A stretch of DNA of 17,572 nt from Methylopumilus sp036567085 (GCA_036567085.1 DATCVG010000065.1:1-17572), one strand, 5' to 3'. Counted from the first letter of the stretch, positions 1 through 7,183 are shown. Numbers and translations: made by a program. The notes: generated by a model not told the origin, from the sequence alone.

Positions 1-154
1 CGAGCTGAAAAGCAATCCTTTTTAAACTGCTACCAGGTTCAATTTCTATAGACAAATCTGATTTATTGATTTGAAGTGGCGTGATTAGAAATTGAACGAT
101 CCAAATTAAGATAGGAATAAAAAGAATTATCAGCCTAATAAGCCATTTTTTCAT
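1..154 (-). CDS. mltG: Endolytic transglycosylase MltG, N-terminal fragment
   Basis: Only the first 51 codons are in the window; the gene runs off the left edge. The translation starts MKKWLIRLIIL, with a single hydrophobic segment at about residues 4-24 (an inner-membrane anchor). It is followed by a short beta-like stretch ending EIEPGSSLKRIAFQL, which resembles the 'PGSSL..IA..L' LysM-like start of the YceG/MltG family. MltG cleaves nascent peptidoglycan glycan strands and is thought to set their length; the catalytic domain is outside the window. The ATG overlaps the pabC stop in an ATGA arrangement, so translation is probably coupled. Position after fabF-pabC is the conserved place for mltG in proteobacteria, which supports the call more than the short sequence does. 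Confidence 0.75.
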   Translation of the reverse strand, partial: MKKWLIRLIILFIPILIWIVQFLITPLQINKSDLSIEIEPGSSLKRIAFQL

Positions 155-975
155 GTATTAAAATTCTCGAGTGACTGTTTAAATAGTGAAGCTAATTCTT
201 GATGTTGCCAAAGCTTATTTTTAATTTTTTTAACTTGTAAAACTCCAAATAAACTGTTTGTTATAAAGACCTCATCACTTTCTAAAAGTTTATTTAACTT
301 AAATGTCGTCTCTTTAATTTTAAAACCTAATTTCATAGAAATTTTAATGATCAATCCTCTTGTAACTCCCTTAATACCCACTTGGCTTATCTTTGGCGTG
401 TAAATAGTTTTTCCAATGCGCATAAAGATATTGCTAGAGATGCATTCGATCACATAGCCATTCTGATCAAGAAGAATACCATCAGCATAATATTCACCCT
501 TCCACTCTTGTCTTGCCATAACATTTTCTAATCGATTGAGATGTTTAACACCTGAAAGAATAGAAGGATTAAGCTTTTGTTTGCATACGAAGAGATTAAC
601 GCCAAGCTTAAAATATTCTTTGGGATAAATTGGCATTTTAGTTTTAATTAAAAAACGATTATGCACAATATCCTCACTAAATTTATAGCCTCGCTCACTA
701 TTACCTCTAGAAATAATAAATTTTCCCACTGACTTTTTCTTAGATTTAAATAAAGAATTAATATCAGTTAGTAAATCTTTTTCTTTTGGAGGAGTAATTT
801 TTAACGCAAGACAGTCTTCTACTATTTTTTTGTAGTGATGTTTCCAATGAAGTACTTTTTTGTTTTCTACAACAAAGGTTCTAAAAATTCCGTCACCATA
901 TTGAAATGCGCGATCAAAAGGACTGATCTTCTGGAATGTGCCATTAATGAGAAATTGTTTTGACAATTTATACAA
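151..975 (-). CDS. pabC: Aminodeoxychorismate lyase (PabC), class IV aminotransferase fold
   Basis: This 274-aa protein is a PLP-dependent fold-type IV enzyme that converts 4-amino-4-deoxychorismate to 4-aminobenzoate and pyruvate for folate synthesis. The family hallmarks are visible: FDRAFQYGDGIFRT near residues 20-33, the PLP-lysine region GVKHLNRLENV with K144, the block DGILLDQNGYVIECISSNIF with E177, and GIKGVTRGLII near 200-210. The start is a TTG codon; an in-frame TAA lies six codons upstream and there is no ATG or GTG between. No convincing ribosome-binding site is seen. It lies 54 nt after fabF and overlaps mltG by 4 nt. A branched-chain or D-amino-acid aminotransferase of the same fold is possible from sequence alone, but the fabF-pabC-mltG context strongly favours PabC. 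Confidence 0.88.
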   Translation of the reverse strand: MYKLSKQFLINGTFQKISPFDRAFQYGDGIFRTFVVENKKVLHWKHHYKKIVEDCLALKITPPKEKDLLTDINSLFKSKKKSVGKFIISRGNSERGYKFSEDIVHNRFLIKTKMPIYPKEYFKLGVNLFVCKQKLNPSILSGVKHLNRLENVMARQEWKGEYYADGILLDQNGYVIECISSNIFMRIGKTIYTPKISQVGIKGVTRGLIIKISMKLGFKIKETTFKLNKLLESDEVFITNSLFGVLQVKKIKNKLWQHQELASLFKQSLENFNT

Positions 976-1029
976 CCAATTATGAAGTAATTAATGAGTT
1001 CATTTTAGATTAAACCCATTTGCAAGAAC

Positions 1030-2262
1030 CTATATTTTTTTAAATACAAGACTTCCGTTGGTGCCGCCAAAACCGAAGTTATTTTTAAGTGCAACATCAA
1101 TTTTCATAGATCTTGCTTCATTGGCACAATAATCAAGATCGCATTCGGGGTCTTGGTTAAAAATATTAATTGTTGGTGGAGAAATTTGATTATGAATAGC
1201 CAGTACCGTAAAAACAGATTCGATGCCGCCTGCCCCACCTAATAAATGTCCTGTCATTGATTTTGTAGAATTCACAACGAGTTTTTTAGCGAAGTCCCCG
1301 AATGTAGCTTTAATGGCATTAGTTTCATTAAGATCACCAAGAGGTGTTGAGGTACCATGGGCATTAATATACTGCACATTATCTGTATTAACATTTGCAT
1401 TTTTTAATGCATTGACAATAGAACGACTCGGCCCATCCATGTTAGGAGCGGTAATATGATAAGCATCTGCACTCATGCCATAACCTGAAAGCTCTGCGTA
1501 AATTTTGGCACCTCTTCGTTTTGCATGTTCATATTCCTCAAGCACCATAACGCCAGCGCCTTCACCAATAACAAAACCATCGCGGTCCTTATCCCAAGGA
1601 CGGCTTGCCGTTTTTGGATCGTCATTACGTGATGAAAGTGCTTTTGCTGCAGAAAATCCAGCCACTGATAATTCAGTAATAGCGGCTTCTGACCCTCCCG
1701 CCAACATTGCGTCAGCATCGCCATATTCAATCATTCGCGCCGCATCACCAATTGAATGCGTGCCTGTTGTACATGCAGTGACAATTGAAACATTAGGCCC
1801 TTTCAAGTTAAGCATAATAGATAGATTGCCAGATATCATATTAATAATTGTGCCTGGAATAAAAAATGGCGATACTTTACGAACGCCACCCTCGTCAAAG
1901 ACATCGCTTGTGGATTCAATTAAATTAATTCCGCCAATGCCTGAACCAACAGATACACCAATGCGCTCGCTATTATTATCATTAACTTCAATACCAGAAT
2001 CTTTAAACGCTTCAATACCTGCCGCAATACCGAATTGAATAAAAGTATCCATACGGCGTGCATCTTTAGGTGGAATGTATGTAAGTGGGTCAAAATTTTT
2101 GACTTCACCTGCGATTTGTGAGGGAAAGGTTGAGCAGTCAAATTTCGTAATTTTATCTATACCAGATTGGCCGTTAATGATATTGGCCCAAGATTCTTTT
2201 ACCCCTATACCAACTGGAGTAATCAAACCTAAACCGGTGACTACAACTCTTCTCTTCGACAT
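1030..2262 (-). CDS. fabF: 3-oxoacyl-ACP synthase II (FabF)
   Basis: This 410-aa beta-ketoacyl-ACP synthase condenses acyl-ACP with malonyl-ACP to elongate fatty acids in the cytoplasm. The N terminus RRVVVTGLGLITPVG is typical. The catalytic Cys-His-His set is complete: C164 in VTACTTGTHS, H302 in NAHGTSTPLGD and H339 in STKSMTGHLLGGAG, with K334 and the C-terminal NNFGFGGTNGS glycine-rich loop. Length matches the family (about 410-415). It starts with ATG. The nearest Shine-Dalgarno-like sequence (AAAGGG) is 13 nt upstream, rather far, and lies in a possible hairpin with the end of the acpP spacer. No FabB/FabA pair is in the window, so whether FabF is the only elongating synthase cannot be judged here. 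Confidence 0.97.
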   Translation of the reverse strand: MSKRRVVVTGLGLITPVGIGVKESWANIINGQSGIDKITKFDCSTFPSQIAGEVKNFDPLTYIPPKDARRMDTFIQFGIAAGIEAFKDSGIEVNDNNSERIGVSVGSGIGGINLIESTSDVFDEGGVRKVSPFFIPGTIINMISGNLSIMLNLKGPNVSIVTACTTGTHSIGDAARMIEYGDADAMLAGGSEAAITELSVAGFSAAKALSSRNDDPKTASRPWDKDRDGFVIGEGAGVMVLEEYEHAKRRGAKIYAELSGYGMSADAYHITAPNMDGPSRSIVNALKNANVNTDNVQYINAHGTSTPLGDLNETNAIKATFGDFAKKLVVNSTKSMTGHLLGGAGGIESVFTVLAIHNQISPPTINIFNQDPECDLDYCANEARSMKIDVALKNNFGFGGTNGSLVFKKI

Positions 2263-2273
2263 GGATTAAACCG

Positions 2274-2299
2274 AACCCTTTCAATATCTAGAAAAGGTT
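2274..2299 (-). other. Hairpin in the acpP-fabF spacer
   Basis: Read on the minus strand, AACCTTTTC and GAAAGGGTT form a 9-bp stem with one G-U pair around an 8-nt loop. No T-run follows, so it is not a standard intrinsic terminator. The right arm holds the only Shine-Dalgarno-like purine run before fabF. It could mark the 3' end of a processed acpP message or damp fabF translation; neither is shown by the sequence. Confidence 0.45.
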
Positions 2300-2313
2300 A
2301 GGCAACATTTGAA

Positions 2314-2550
2314 TTATTTTAAATTTTTGTTGATGTAATCAACAGCTTGCTGAACTGTAGTAATCTTCTCAGCTTCTTCGTCAGGAATTTCACAATCAAA
2401 CTCTTCTTCTAACGCCATTACGAGCTCAACTGTATCAAGTGAATCAGCGCCTAAATCATCTACAAATGACGATGTATTTTTTACATCAGCTTCTTTGGTG
2501 CCGAGTTGTTCTGCAACAATTTTTTTTACACGTTGTTCGATGTCAGACAT
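2314..2550 (-). CDS. acpP: Acyl carrier protein (AcpP)
   Basis: This 78-aa acidic protein carries growing acyl chains on a phosphopantetheine arm and is the shared substrate carrier for the Fab enzymes, PlsX, LpxA and LpxD in this window. The modification site is S37 in DDLGADSLDTVEL, the canonical DSL motif, followed by the acidic recognition helix II (MALEEEFDCEIPDEEAEK). Length and sequence are typical. The ATG is preceded by a strong AAAGGGG ribosome-binding site, fitting the very high expression expected of ACP. It is separated from fabG by 95 nt, the longest spacer inside the operon, which may hold its own promoter or processing sites. Confidence 0.98.
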   Translation of the reverse strand: MSDIEQRVKKIVAEQLGTKEADVKNTSSFVDDLGADSLDTVELVMALEEEFDCEIPDEEAEKITTVQQAVDYINKNLK

Positions 2551-2577
2551 CTAAAATACCCCTTTTATTTAAGAAAT

Positions 2578-2647
2578 GGCATTGAAGCCATGCCTTATTT
2601 TAACAAATCTTGTTAAGAATTTTGTAATAAAGTTAAAAAAATAACTT
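2578..2647 (-). promoter_or_regulatory. fabG-acpP spacer with three inverted repeats and a possible internal promoter
   Basis: Three short inverted repeats lie in a row: AAGTTA/TAACTT at 2630-2647 with an A6 loop (overlapping the fabG stop), TTAACAA/TTGTTAA at 2600-2616 with a 3-nt loop, and GGCAT/ATGCC at 2578-2594. On the minus strand a TTACAA hexamer followed 19 nt later by TAAAAT could be a weak sigma70 promoter for acpP; the spacing is longer than ideal. ACP genes elsewhere often have extra promoters or processed transcripts, so an acpP-specific signal here is plausible but unproven. Confidence 0.35.
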
Positions 2648-3395
2648 AAATCATTAACATTCCACCATTGACATGAAGAGTCTCACCTGTGATATAAGAT
2701 GCTTCTTTTGAAGCTAAAAAGCATACGGCAGCACCAATATCCTCAGGACTTCCTAAGCGACCTAATGGAACATGATCTAGAAGTTGTTTTTTATGTTCTT
2801 CTGACAATCCTTTGGTCATATCAGTATCAATAAATCCGGGGGCTACACAATTCACTGTAATACCTCGACTACCGATTTCTTTTGCTAATGACTTTGTGAA
2901 ACCTGTAACGCCCGCTTTAGCAGCGGCATAATTTGTTTGGCCTGCATTACCCATATGACCTACTACAGAAGTGATATTAATAATCCTGCCGTAACGACTT
3001 TTCATCATGCTTCGAATGAGTGCCTGACTCATTCGAAAAATAGATTTTAAATTTGTTGAAATGATATCATCCCACTCTTCTTCTTTCATGCGCATGAACA
3101 ACATATCTTTTGTAATGCCAGCATTATTAACAAGTATTGAAATGTCGCCATGTTCTTTGGTAATAGCATCGATTGTTTGAAGAATAGCTTCATTATCATT
3201 AACATCTAATTTAATACCTTTGCCTGCAATATTTTGTTCTTTGAGAAAAGTTGAAATTTTTTGTGCACCATCTTGTGTCGTTGCAGTTCCAATCACAAAA
3301 GCTTTTTGTTTTCCTAAGCTTAAAGCAATTGATTGTCCGATACCACGACTAGCACCTGTGACAAGAGCAACTTGATTTTCGAGATTAATAAACAT
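2646..3395 (-). CDS. fabG: 3-oxoacyl-ACP reductase (FabG)
   Basis: This 249-aa NADPH-dependent short-chain dehydrogenase/reductase reduces 3-oxoacyl-ACP to (R)-3-hydroxyacyl-ACP. Visible features are the Rossmann cofactor motif TGASRGIG (residues 13-20), NNAG (90-93), and the catalytic tetrad N115 (STNLKS), S143 (ITSVVGHMGN), Y156 and K160 (TNYAAAKAG), plus the VAPGFIDTDMT segment. Length equals that of classical FabG. The ATG has an AGGA ribosome-binding site about 7 nt upstream. It sits 18 nt downstream of fabD and upstream of acpP, the normal order. Generic short-chain dehydrogenases share the fold, but position between fabD and acpP makes FabG secure. Confidence 0.97.
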   Translation of the reverse strand: MFINLENQVALVTGASRGIGQSIALSLGKQKAFVIGTATTQDGAQKISTFLKEQNIAGKGIKLDVNDNEAILQTIDAITKEHGDISILVNNAGITKDMLFMRMKEEEWDDIISTNLKSIFRMSQALIRSMMKSRYGRIINITSVVGHMGNAGQTNYAAAKAGVTGFTKSLAKEIGSRGITVNCVAPGFIDTDMTKGLSEEHKKQLLDHVPLGRLGSPEDIGAAVCFLASKEASYITGETLHVNGGMLMI

Positions 3396-3413
3396 AATTT
3401 TTCCTAGATAGTT

Positions 3414-4343
3414 TTACTGTATTAAGGTTTTAAATTCATCTAGAGCACTTTCATTCACAAGGGCAATACATTTTAATTCAGATGAGATACGCTTGGTGAG
3501 TCCTGTGAGTACTTTGCCTGGGCCACATTCAGCAATATGACCAATTTTATTTAATGCGATCTTTTCGATAGTTTCAACCCATCTTACCGGATGACAGAGT
3601 TGTTTTGAGAGGGCATCCTTAATATCGTTTGCATCATCATGCCCCTCTACATCTACATTATGAATAACGGTAATAGTGGGTTTTTTAATTGTAATATTAC
3701 TTAAATATTCCCTTAATTCGCTAGACGCTTTTTGCATAAGGGAACAGTGCGAAGGAACACTAACAGGAAGAAGAATAGCTCGCTTAGCACCTTTTGCTTT
3801 TGCAACTTCAATAGCTCGTTCAACGGCTAATATATTACCTGCAATGACCACCTGTCCTGGTGAATTAAAATTTACTGCCTCAACCACATCATTTTCTTGA
3901 GCCTCTTTACATGCATTTACGACTTCTTCATCACTCATCCCAAGAATTGCAGCCATAGCACCTACCCCATCAGGAACCGCTTTTTGCATCACTTCCGCTC
4001 TATATTTAACAAGCTTTAAAGCGTCTTTGAATTCAATTGCTTCAGATGCGACGAGCGCTGAATATTCACCGAGGCTATGTCCCGCAATATAAGCAGGAAG
4101 CTTGTCCGTTCTGGACTGCCAAAGACGCCAGGTTGCAACGCCTGCTGCAAGAAGTATTGGTTGGGTATGAATTGTTTGATTAATTTCGTCATTAGGCTCA
4201 GTAACCATTTTCCAAAAATCAATATCGAGAACGTCGGAAGCCTCCTTGAAAACAGAGTGAATCAAAGGATGATCATTAAAATCTGCCATCATGCCGACTG
4301 ATTGAGAGCCTTGACCAGGAAAAATAAAGGAGAATTTATTCAT
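3414..4343 (-). CDS. fabD: Malonyl-CoA:ACP transacylase (FabD)
   Basis: This 309-aa enzyme moves the malonyl group from CoA to ACP, providing the extender unit for FabH and FabF. It begins with FIFPGQGSQSVGM, where Q11 helps form the oxyanion hole. The nucleophile is S90 in AGHSLGEYSA, R115 lies in KYRAEVMQ and binds the malonyl carboxylate, and H199 in VSVPSHCSLM completes the Ser-His dyad. Length is typical. It starts with ATG 36 nt after fabH with only a weak purine-rich ribosome-binding site, so it may depend on read-through translation from fabH. Confidence 0.97.
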   Translation of the reverse strand: MNKFSFIFPGQGSQSVGMMADFNDHPLIHSVFKEASDVLDIDFWKMVTEPNDEINQTIHTQPILLAAGVATWRLWQSRTDKLPAYIAGHSLGEYSALVASEAIEFKDALKLVKYRAEVMQKAVPDGVGAMAAILGMSDEEVVNACKEAQENDVVEAVNFNSPGQVVIAGNILAVERAIEVAKAKGAKRAILLPVSVPSHCSLMQKASSELREYLSNITIKKPTITVIHNVDVEGHDDANDIKDALSKQLCHPVRWVETIEKIALNKIGHIAECGPGKVLTGLTKRISSELKCIALVNESALDEFKTLIQ

Positions 4344-4379
4344 AATTTACTTTATATATATTTTTTAAGTATATGATTT

Positions 4380-5333
4380 TTAATATTTAATTAAAGCTGA
4401 TCCCCAGGTGAATCCACCACCGAAAGCTTCCATCAAAAGTGTTTCACCTCTTTTGATTTTATGTTCTCGAATAGCGGTATCTAGTGCCAAAGGAATGGAT
4501 GCAGCAGAAGTATTGCCATGCCTGTCGATGGTAACAATGACGCGATCCATACTCATATTTAATTTTTTTGCGGTGGCTTCTAAAATTCTAATATTGGCTT
4601 GATGAGGTACAAGCCAGTCAATATCTGATTTTTTTAATTGATTCATTTCTAGAGTCTCATCAACAATAGAATCTAATGTATTCACAGCGATTTTAAATAC
4701 TTGATTCCCTTGCATTTCAATGGTGGCTTTTCCCTTTTGATGAGATACCCCGCTTGGTACATGAAGTAGTTTTTCATATGCGCCATCTGCATGAATATGG
4801 GTAGACAAAATTCCTGGTTGATTTGATGATTCAAGAATAATAGCGCCTCCACCATCACCCCATAGAATAGCGTTGCTTCGGTCAGAATAATCTGTAATGC
4901 GTGACATAGTGTCAGCGCCAATGACTAAAACGCATTTTGCAGCACCTGTTTTAATAAAATTATCTGCAACAGAAAGGGCATAAACAAAACCGCTACATAC
5001 CGCTTGAATATCAAATGCTGGGCACAAAGATAAGCCAAGTTTTGTCTGGACAATACAGGCTGTACTCGGAAATGTTTTATCAGGCGTAGTAGTTGCTACG
5101 ATAATAAGGTCAATTTTATTTGCGTCAATACCCGCAGCATTGATTGCGAGCTTAGATGCTTCTACTGCTAAATCACTTGTATATTGATGTGCAGATACGA
5201 TATGTCTTTCTTTAATACCTGTTCTTGTCGTAATCCACTCATCAGTCGTCTCAAACATTTTTTCAAGATCGTGATTGCTTAGTATTTTTTCAGGAAGATA
5301 ACTTCCTGTCCCTGAGATTTTTGAATAAATCAT
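4380..5333 (-). CDS. fabH: 3-oxoacyl-ACP synthase III (FabH)
   Basis: This 317-aa synthase starts fatty-acid synthesis by condensing an acyl-CoA primer, usually acetyl-CoA, with malonyl-ACP. The catalytic triad is complete: C113 in IQAVCSGF, H244 in VPHQANIRI and N274 in RHGNTSAASIP. W33 and R152, which line the CoA site, are present, and the C-terminal block EAFGGGFTWGSALIKY is nearly identical to the E. coli form. One pocket difference is seen: W158 stands where E. coli has F157 (ILWGDGGGA rather than IFGDGAGA). The ATG overlaps the plsX stop by 4 nt (ATGA), suggesting translational coupling. Confidence 0.97.
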   Translation of the reverse strand: MIYSKISGTGSYLPEKILSNHDLEKMFETTDEWITTRTGIKERHIVSAHQYTSDLAVEASKLAINAAGIDANKIDLIIVATTTPDKTFPSTACIVQTKLGLSLCPAFDIQAVCSGFVYALSVADNFIKTGAAKCVLVIGADTMSRITDYSDRSNAILWGDGGGAIILESSNQPGILSTHIHADGAYEKLLHVPSGVSHQKGKATIEMQGNQVFKIAVNTLDSIVDETLEMNQLKKSDIDWLVPHQANIRILEATAKKLNMSMDRVIVTIDRHGNTSAASIPLALDTAIREHKIKRGETLLMEAFGGGFTWGSALIKY

Positions 5334-6361
5334 ATATGTTTTGATGGCGAAGTATCTAAAGGGATTTCTAACTCAAGTTGTTTTTGTATTTTTTCTAAAA
5401 CATTATTTTTTGACTCTTCAATAGCTGTCTGAATTGCAAAAAAGAATGAATAACTATCTGCGCCACCATGGCTTTTAATCACAATACCCTTAAGACCTAG
5501 AAAACTAGCTCCGTTATATCTTCTAGGATCGAGTCTTTTTTTGAATCGATTAAGAACAAGCAAAGAAACAAATGCCATAACTTTTGTCATCCAATTGCGT
5601 TTAAATTCTTGCGTTAAAAATCGACCCATTAATTGAGCAATTCCTTCGGCTGTTTTAAGTGCTACATTGCCTACAAATCCATCACATACAACGACATCCG
5701 TTGTGCCTTTAAAAATATCATTGCCTTCAACATTACCATAGAAATTAAGATGGCTTCGGCGAAGTAACTCGCTAGCTTCCTTAACAATTTCATTGCCTTT
5801 AATATCTTCTGAGCCGATATTTAAGAGTCCTACAGAAGGATTAGGATTGCCGGTCACCGAACTGACAAGCATGGCGCCCATAACTGCGAATTGCAATAAA
5901 TGTTCCGCTGAGCAGTCTGTATTGGCACCAAGGTCTAACATATAAGTTGTCCCTTTTTGGCTGGGTAAACTTGATGCAATAGCAGGCCTATCAATACCTG
6001 GTAACATTTTTAATACATAGCGGGCTGTTGCCATAAGTGCACCGGTATTGCCAGCGCTCACACAGGCTTGCGCCTTCTCTTCCTTGATTAAATTAATGGC
6101 GACACGCATGGAAGAATCTTTTTTATTCTTCAAAGCGCTTTGAGGAGATTCATCCATTTCCACAACTTCACTTGCATGTTGAATAGACAGGCGTGTATTG
6201 GTGTATTTATTTTTTTGAAGCTCTTTTTCAATGAGCTCCTTATCGCCAACTAAAATAATATGAAGTTGGTCGTATCTTGTTAACGCATTAATGGAAGCCG
6301 GAACAGTGATTTTGGGTCCATGGTCCCCGCCCATTGCGTCGACTGCTAGGGTGATTGTCAT
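5330..6361 (-). CDS. plsX: Phosphate acyltransferase (PlsX)
   Basis: This 343-aa peripheral membrane enzyme makes acyl-phosphate from acyl-ACP and phosphate. PlsY then uses acyl-phosphate to acylate glycerol-3-phosphate, so PlsX links fatty-acid synthesis to phospholipid synthesis. The family start LAVDAMGGDHGP is clear, as are VSAGNTGALMA, the LDLGANTDC block, the NIGSEDIKGN segment and DGFVGNVALKTAEG. Length is close to the usual 330-360. Start is ATG with a modest AAGAG purine run 6-7 nt upstream that falls inside a perfect 7-bp hairpin. It lies between rpmF and fabH, the conserved order, and is joined to fabH by a 4-nt overlap. Confidence 0.97.
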   Translation of the reverse strand: MTITLAVDAMGGDHGPKITVPASINALTRYDQLHIILVGDKELIEKELQKNKYTNTRLSIQHASEVVEMDESPQSALKNKKDSSMRVAINLIKEEKAQACVSAGNTGALMATARYVLKMLPGIDRPAIASSLPSQKGTTYMLDLGANTDCSAEHLLQFAVMGAMLVSSVTGNPNPSVGLLNIGSEDIKGNEIVKEASELLRRSHLNFYGNVEGNDIFKGTTDVVVCDGFVGNVALKTAEGIAQLMGRFLTQEFKRNWMTKVMAFVSLLVLNRFKKRLDPRRYNGASFLGLKGIVIKSHGGADSYSFFFAIQTAIEESKNNVLEKIQKQLELEIPLDTSPSKHI

Positions 6362-6366
6362 TGATT

Positions 6367-6384
6367 CTCTTAATACTTTAAGAG
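6367..6384 (-). promoter_or_regulatory. Hairpin covering the plsX ribosome-binding site
   Basis: CTCTTAA and TTAAGAG form a perfect 7-bp inverted repeat with a 4-nt loop, ending 5 nt before the plsX ATG. On the mRNA the right arm contains the only Shine-Dalgarno-like run (AAGAG). Folding would partly hide the ribosome-binding site, so plsX translation may depend on ribosomes arriving from rpmF or on mRNA unfolding. The stem is mostly A/U and not very stable. Confidence 0.4.
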
Positions 6385-6394
6385 TAATGAAAGA

Positions 6395-6434
6395 AATAAA
6401 TCAGAAAAATTAAAAAGAATTATTCTGATTTATT
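6395..6434 (-). repeat. 12-bp inverted repeat at the rpmF 3' end (weak attenuator candidate)
   Basis: AATAAATCAGAA (6395-6406) and TTCTGATTTATT (6423-6434) are perfect reverse complements with a 16-nt loop. One arm lies in the last codons of rpmF. On the minus strand the stem is followed by TCTTTC, not a clean T-run, and it is A/T-rich, so it is at best a leaky terminator or a processing/stability element separating the ribosomal-protein part of the message from plsX. Confidence 0.4.
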
Positions 6435-6599
6435 CTGAATAACTTTTTTGCCTCGATAATAGCCTGTTGGGCTTACGTGATGACGCAAATGAACTTCGCC
6501 AGTAGTTGGTTCTACAGCAAGTGGTGGATTAGATAAAAAATCGTGAGAACGATGCATTCCACGTTTTGATGGTGATTTTTTATTTTGCTGAACAGCCAT
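6420..6599 (-). CDS. rpmF: 50S ribosomal protein L32
   Basis: This small gene encodes 59 aa starting MAVQQNKKSPSKRGMHRSHD, then LSNPPLAVEPTTGEVHLRHH, and ends in the basic segment GYYRGKKVIQNKSE. It is a plain match to proteobacterial L32, a late-assembling large-subunit protein, of the type without zinc-binding cysteines. An AGGAG ribosome-binding site sits about 6 nt before the ATG (6597-6599), and the TAA stop is at 6420-6422. It lies 14 nt after yceD and 58 nt before plsX, the same order as E. coli yceD-rpmF-plsX, where the ribosomal and lipid genes are co-transcribed. Confidence 0.97.
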   Translation of the reverse strand: MAVQQNKKSPSKRGMHRSHDFLSNPPLAVEPTTGEVHLRHHVSPTGYYRGKKVIQNKSE

Positions 6600-6613
6600 A
6601 GCAACTCCTAAAT

Positions 6614-7105
6614 TTAATTTTTATATAATTTTTGTTTTAAATCAGCAAACGGATGAATGCGATCTGGCATTTCATCAGTTTTTTTATAGTGGCACTTATC
6701 ATTTTCATGTTTTGGTGCTACAGGCAAAGAAAGTATGATTTCATCTTCAATAAGACTTAAAACATCCATTTTTGCACTACCTTCAATTAAATCGTAATCC
6801 GCGTGGTCATCAACCTGAAAATCGGTGAGTTGCGTTTCTTCTTTAATTAAAAATCCTGACTTTAAAAAAATCGTATGCTCTAATTTTTCTGAACATCTTT
6901 GGCAAATTAAACTCAATTTACCTTCAATGAATAGCTCCAAACAAGGCTCTTTATATTTGTTTTCGAAGCCTCTTAAAACAAAAACAACTGAATCTTCGAG
7001 ATTTAAGCATGAATCTTGCAATCGCTTAAAATCAGAGAGGCGAATTATATCACGAATTTCTCTCGATTTTCTTGAAAAATCAATATTGTCTATATGCTGT
7101 TCCAT
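6614..7105 (-). CDS. yceD: YceD family protein (DUF177), 23S rRNA accumulation factor
   Basis: This 163-aa protein belongs to the YceD/DUF177 family, whose members are needed for normal 23S rRNA levels in E. coli and plants. Seen here are the CQRCSEKLEH motif with two cysteines near residues 68-71, the acidic block DLIEGSAKMDVLSLIEDEIIL, the LPVAPKHE segment with a later Cys-His pair, and a C-terminal HPFADLKQKL, all typical. The first good start is ATG at 7103-7105; a TTG codon directly before it (7106-7108) would add one residue. Neither has a clear ribosome-binding site. It is the first gene of the lipid operon, divergent from pycA. Its biochemical activity is not established. Confidence 0.9.
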   Translation of the reverse strand: MEQHIDNIDFSRKSREIRDIIRLSDFKRLQDSCLNLEDSVVFVLRGFENKYKEPCLELFIEGKLSLICQRCSEKLEHTIFLKSGFLIKEETQLTDFQVDDHADYDLIEGSAKMDVLSLIEDEIILSLPVAPKHENDKCHYKKTDEMPDRIHPFADLKQKLYKN

Positions 7106-7132
7106 CAATAGATTTAGGGTTAAAAGACATCA

Positions 7133-7161
7133 TTATTATATAAGAAATGACATGCTATAAT
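7133..7161 (+). promoter_or_regulatory. Predicted promoter of pycA-pycB-maf-methyltransferase
   Basis: A perfect -10 box TATAAT (7156-7161) is preceded by TGC, giving an extended -10 element. The sequence 17 bp upstream (TTATTA, 7133-7138) is a poor -35, as is common with extended -10 promoters. The transcript would begin near 7168 with a leader of about 50 nt. Confidence 0.6.
7135..7140 (-). promoter_or_regulatory. Predicted -10 box of the yceD-rpmF-plsX-fab operon
   Basis: On the minus strand a perfect TATAAT lies at 7140-7135, placing the start of transcription near 7128 and a leader of about 20 nt before yceD. No convincing -35 box is found at 16-18 bp upstream. It lies 15 bp from the opposing pycA -10, so the two polymerase sites overlap and may compete. 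Confidence 0.45.
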
Positions 7162-7183
7162 TTTCATAAATTAACCCTAATTT

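Larger units (their letters stand above)
7114..7180. repeat. Perfect 10-bp inverted repeat bracketing the divergent promoters
   Basis: TTAGGGTTAA at 7114-7123 recurs as its exact reverse complement TTAACCCTAA at 7171-7180, 47 bp apart. The two arms enclose both predicted -10 boxes, and each lies just downstream of the predicted start of one of the divergent transcripts. This is a good candidate for a pair of operator half-sites for one regulator acting on both yceD and pycA operons. No regulator gene is in the window. Confidence 0.55.

Noticed and set aside
1505..2038. 177-codon open frame on the plus strand opposite fabF
   Set aside because: It is fully antisense to a well-conserved gene, is low-complexity in Ser/Pro/Ile as expected of a shadow frame, and has no ribosome-binding site or recognisable domain.
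6825..7160. 111-codon open frame on the plus strand opposite yceD
   Set aside because: Antisense to yceD and running into the divergent promoter region; no family resemblance.
7114..7180. Telomere-like TTAGGG sequence
   Set aside because: Only two copies in opposite orientation; the match is coincidental and better explained as an inverted operator-like repeat.
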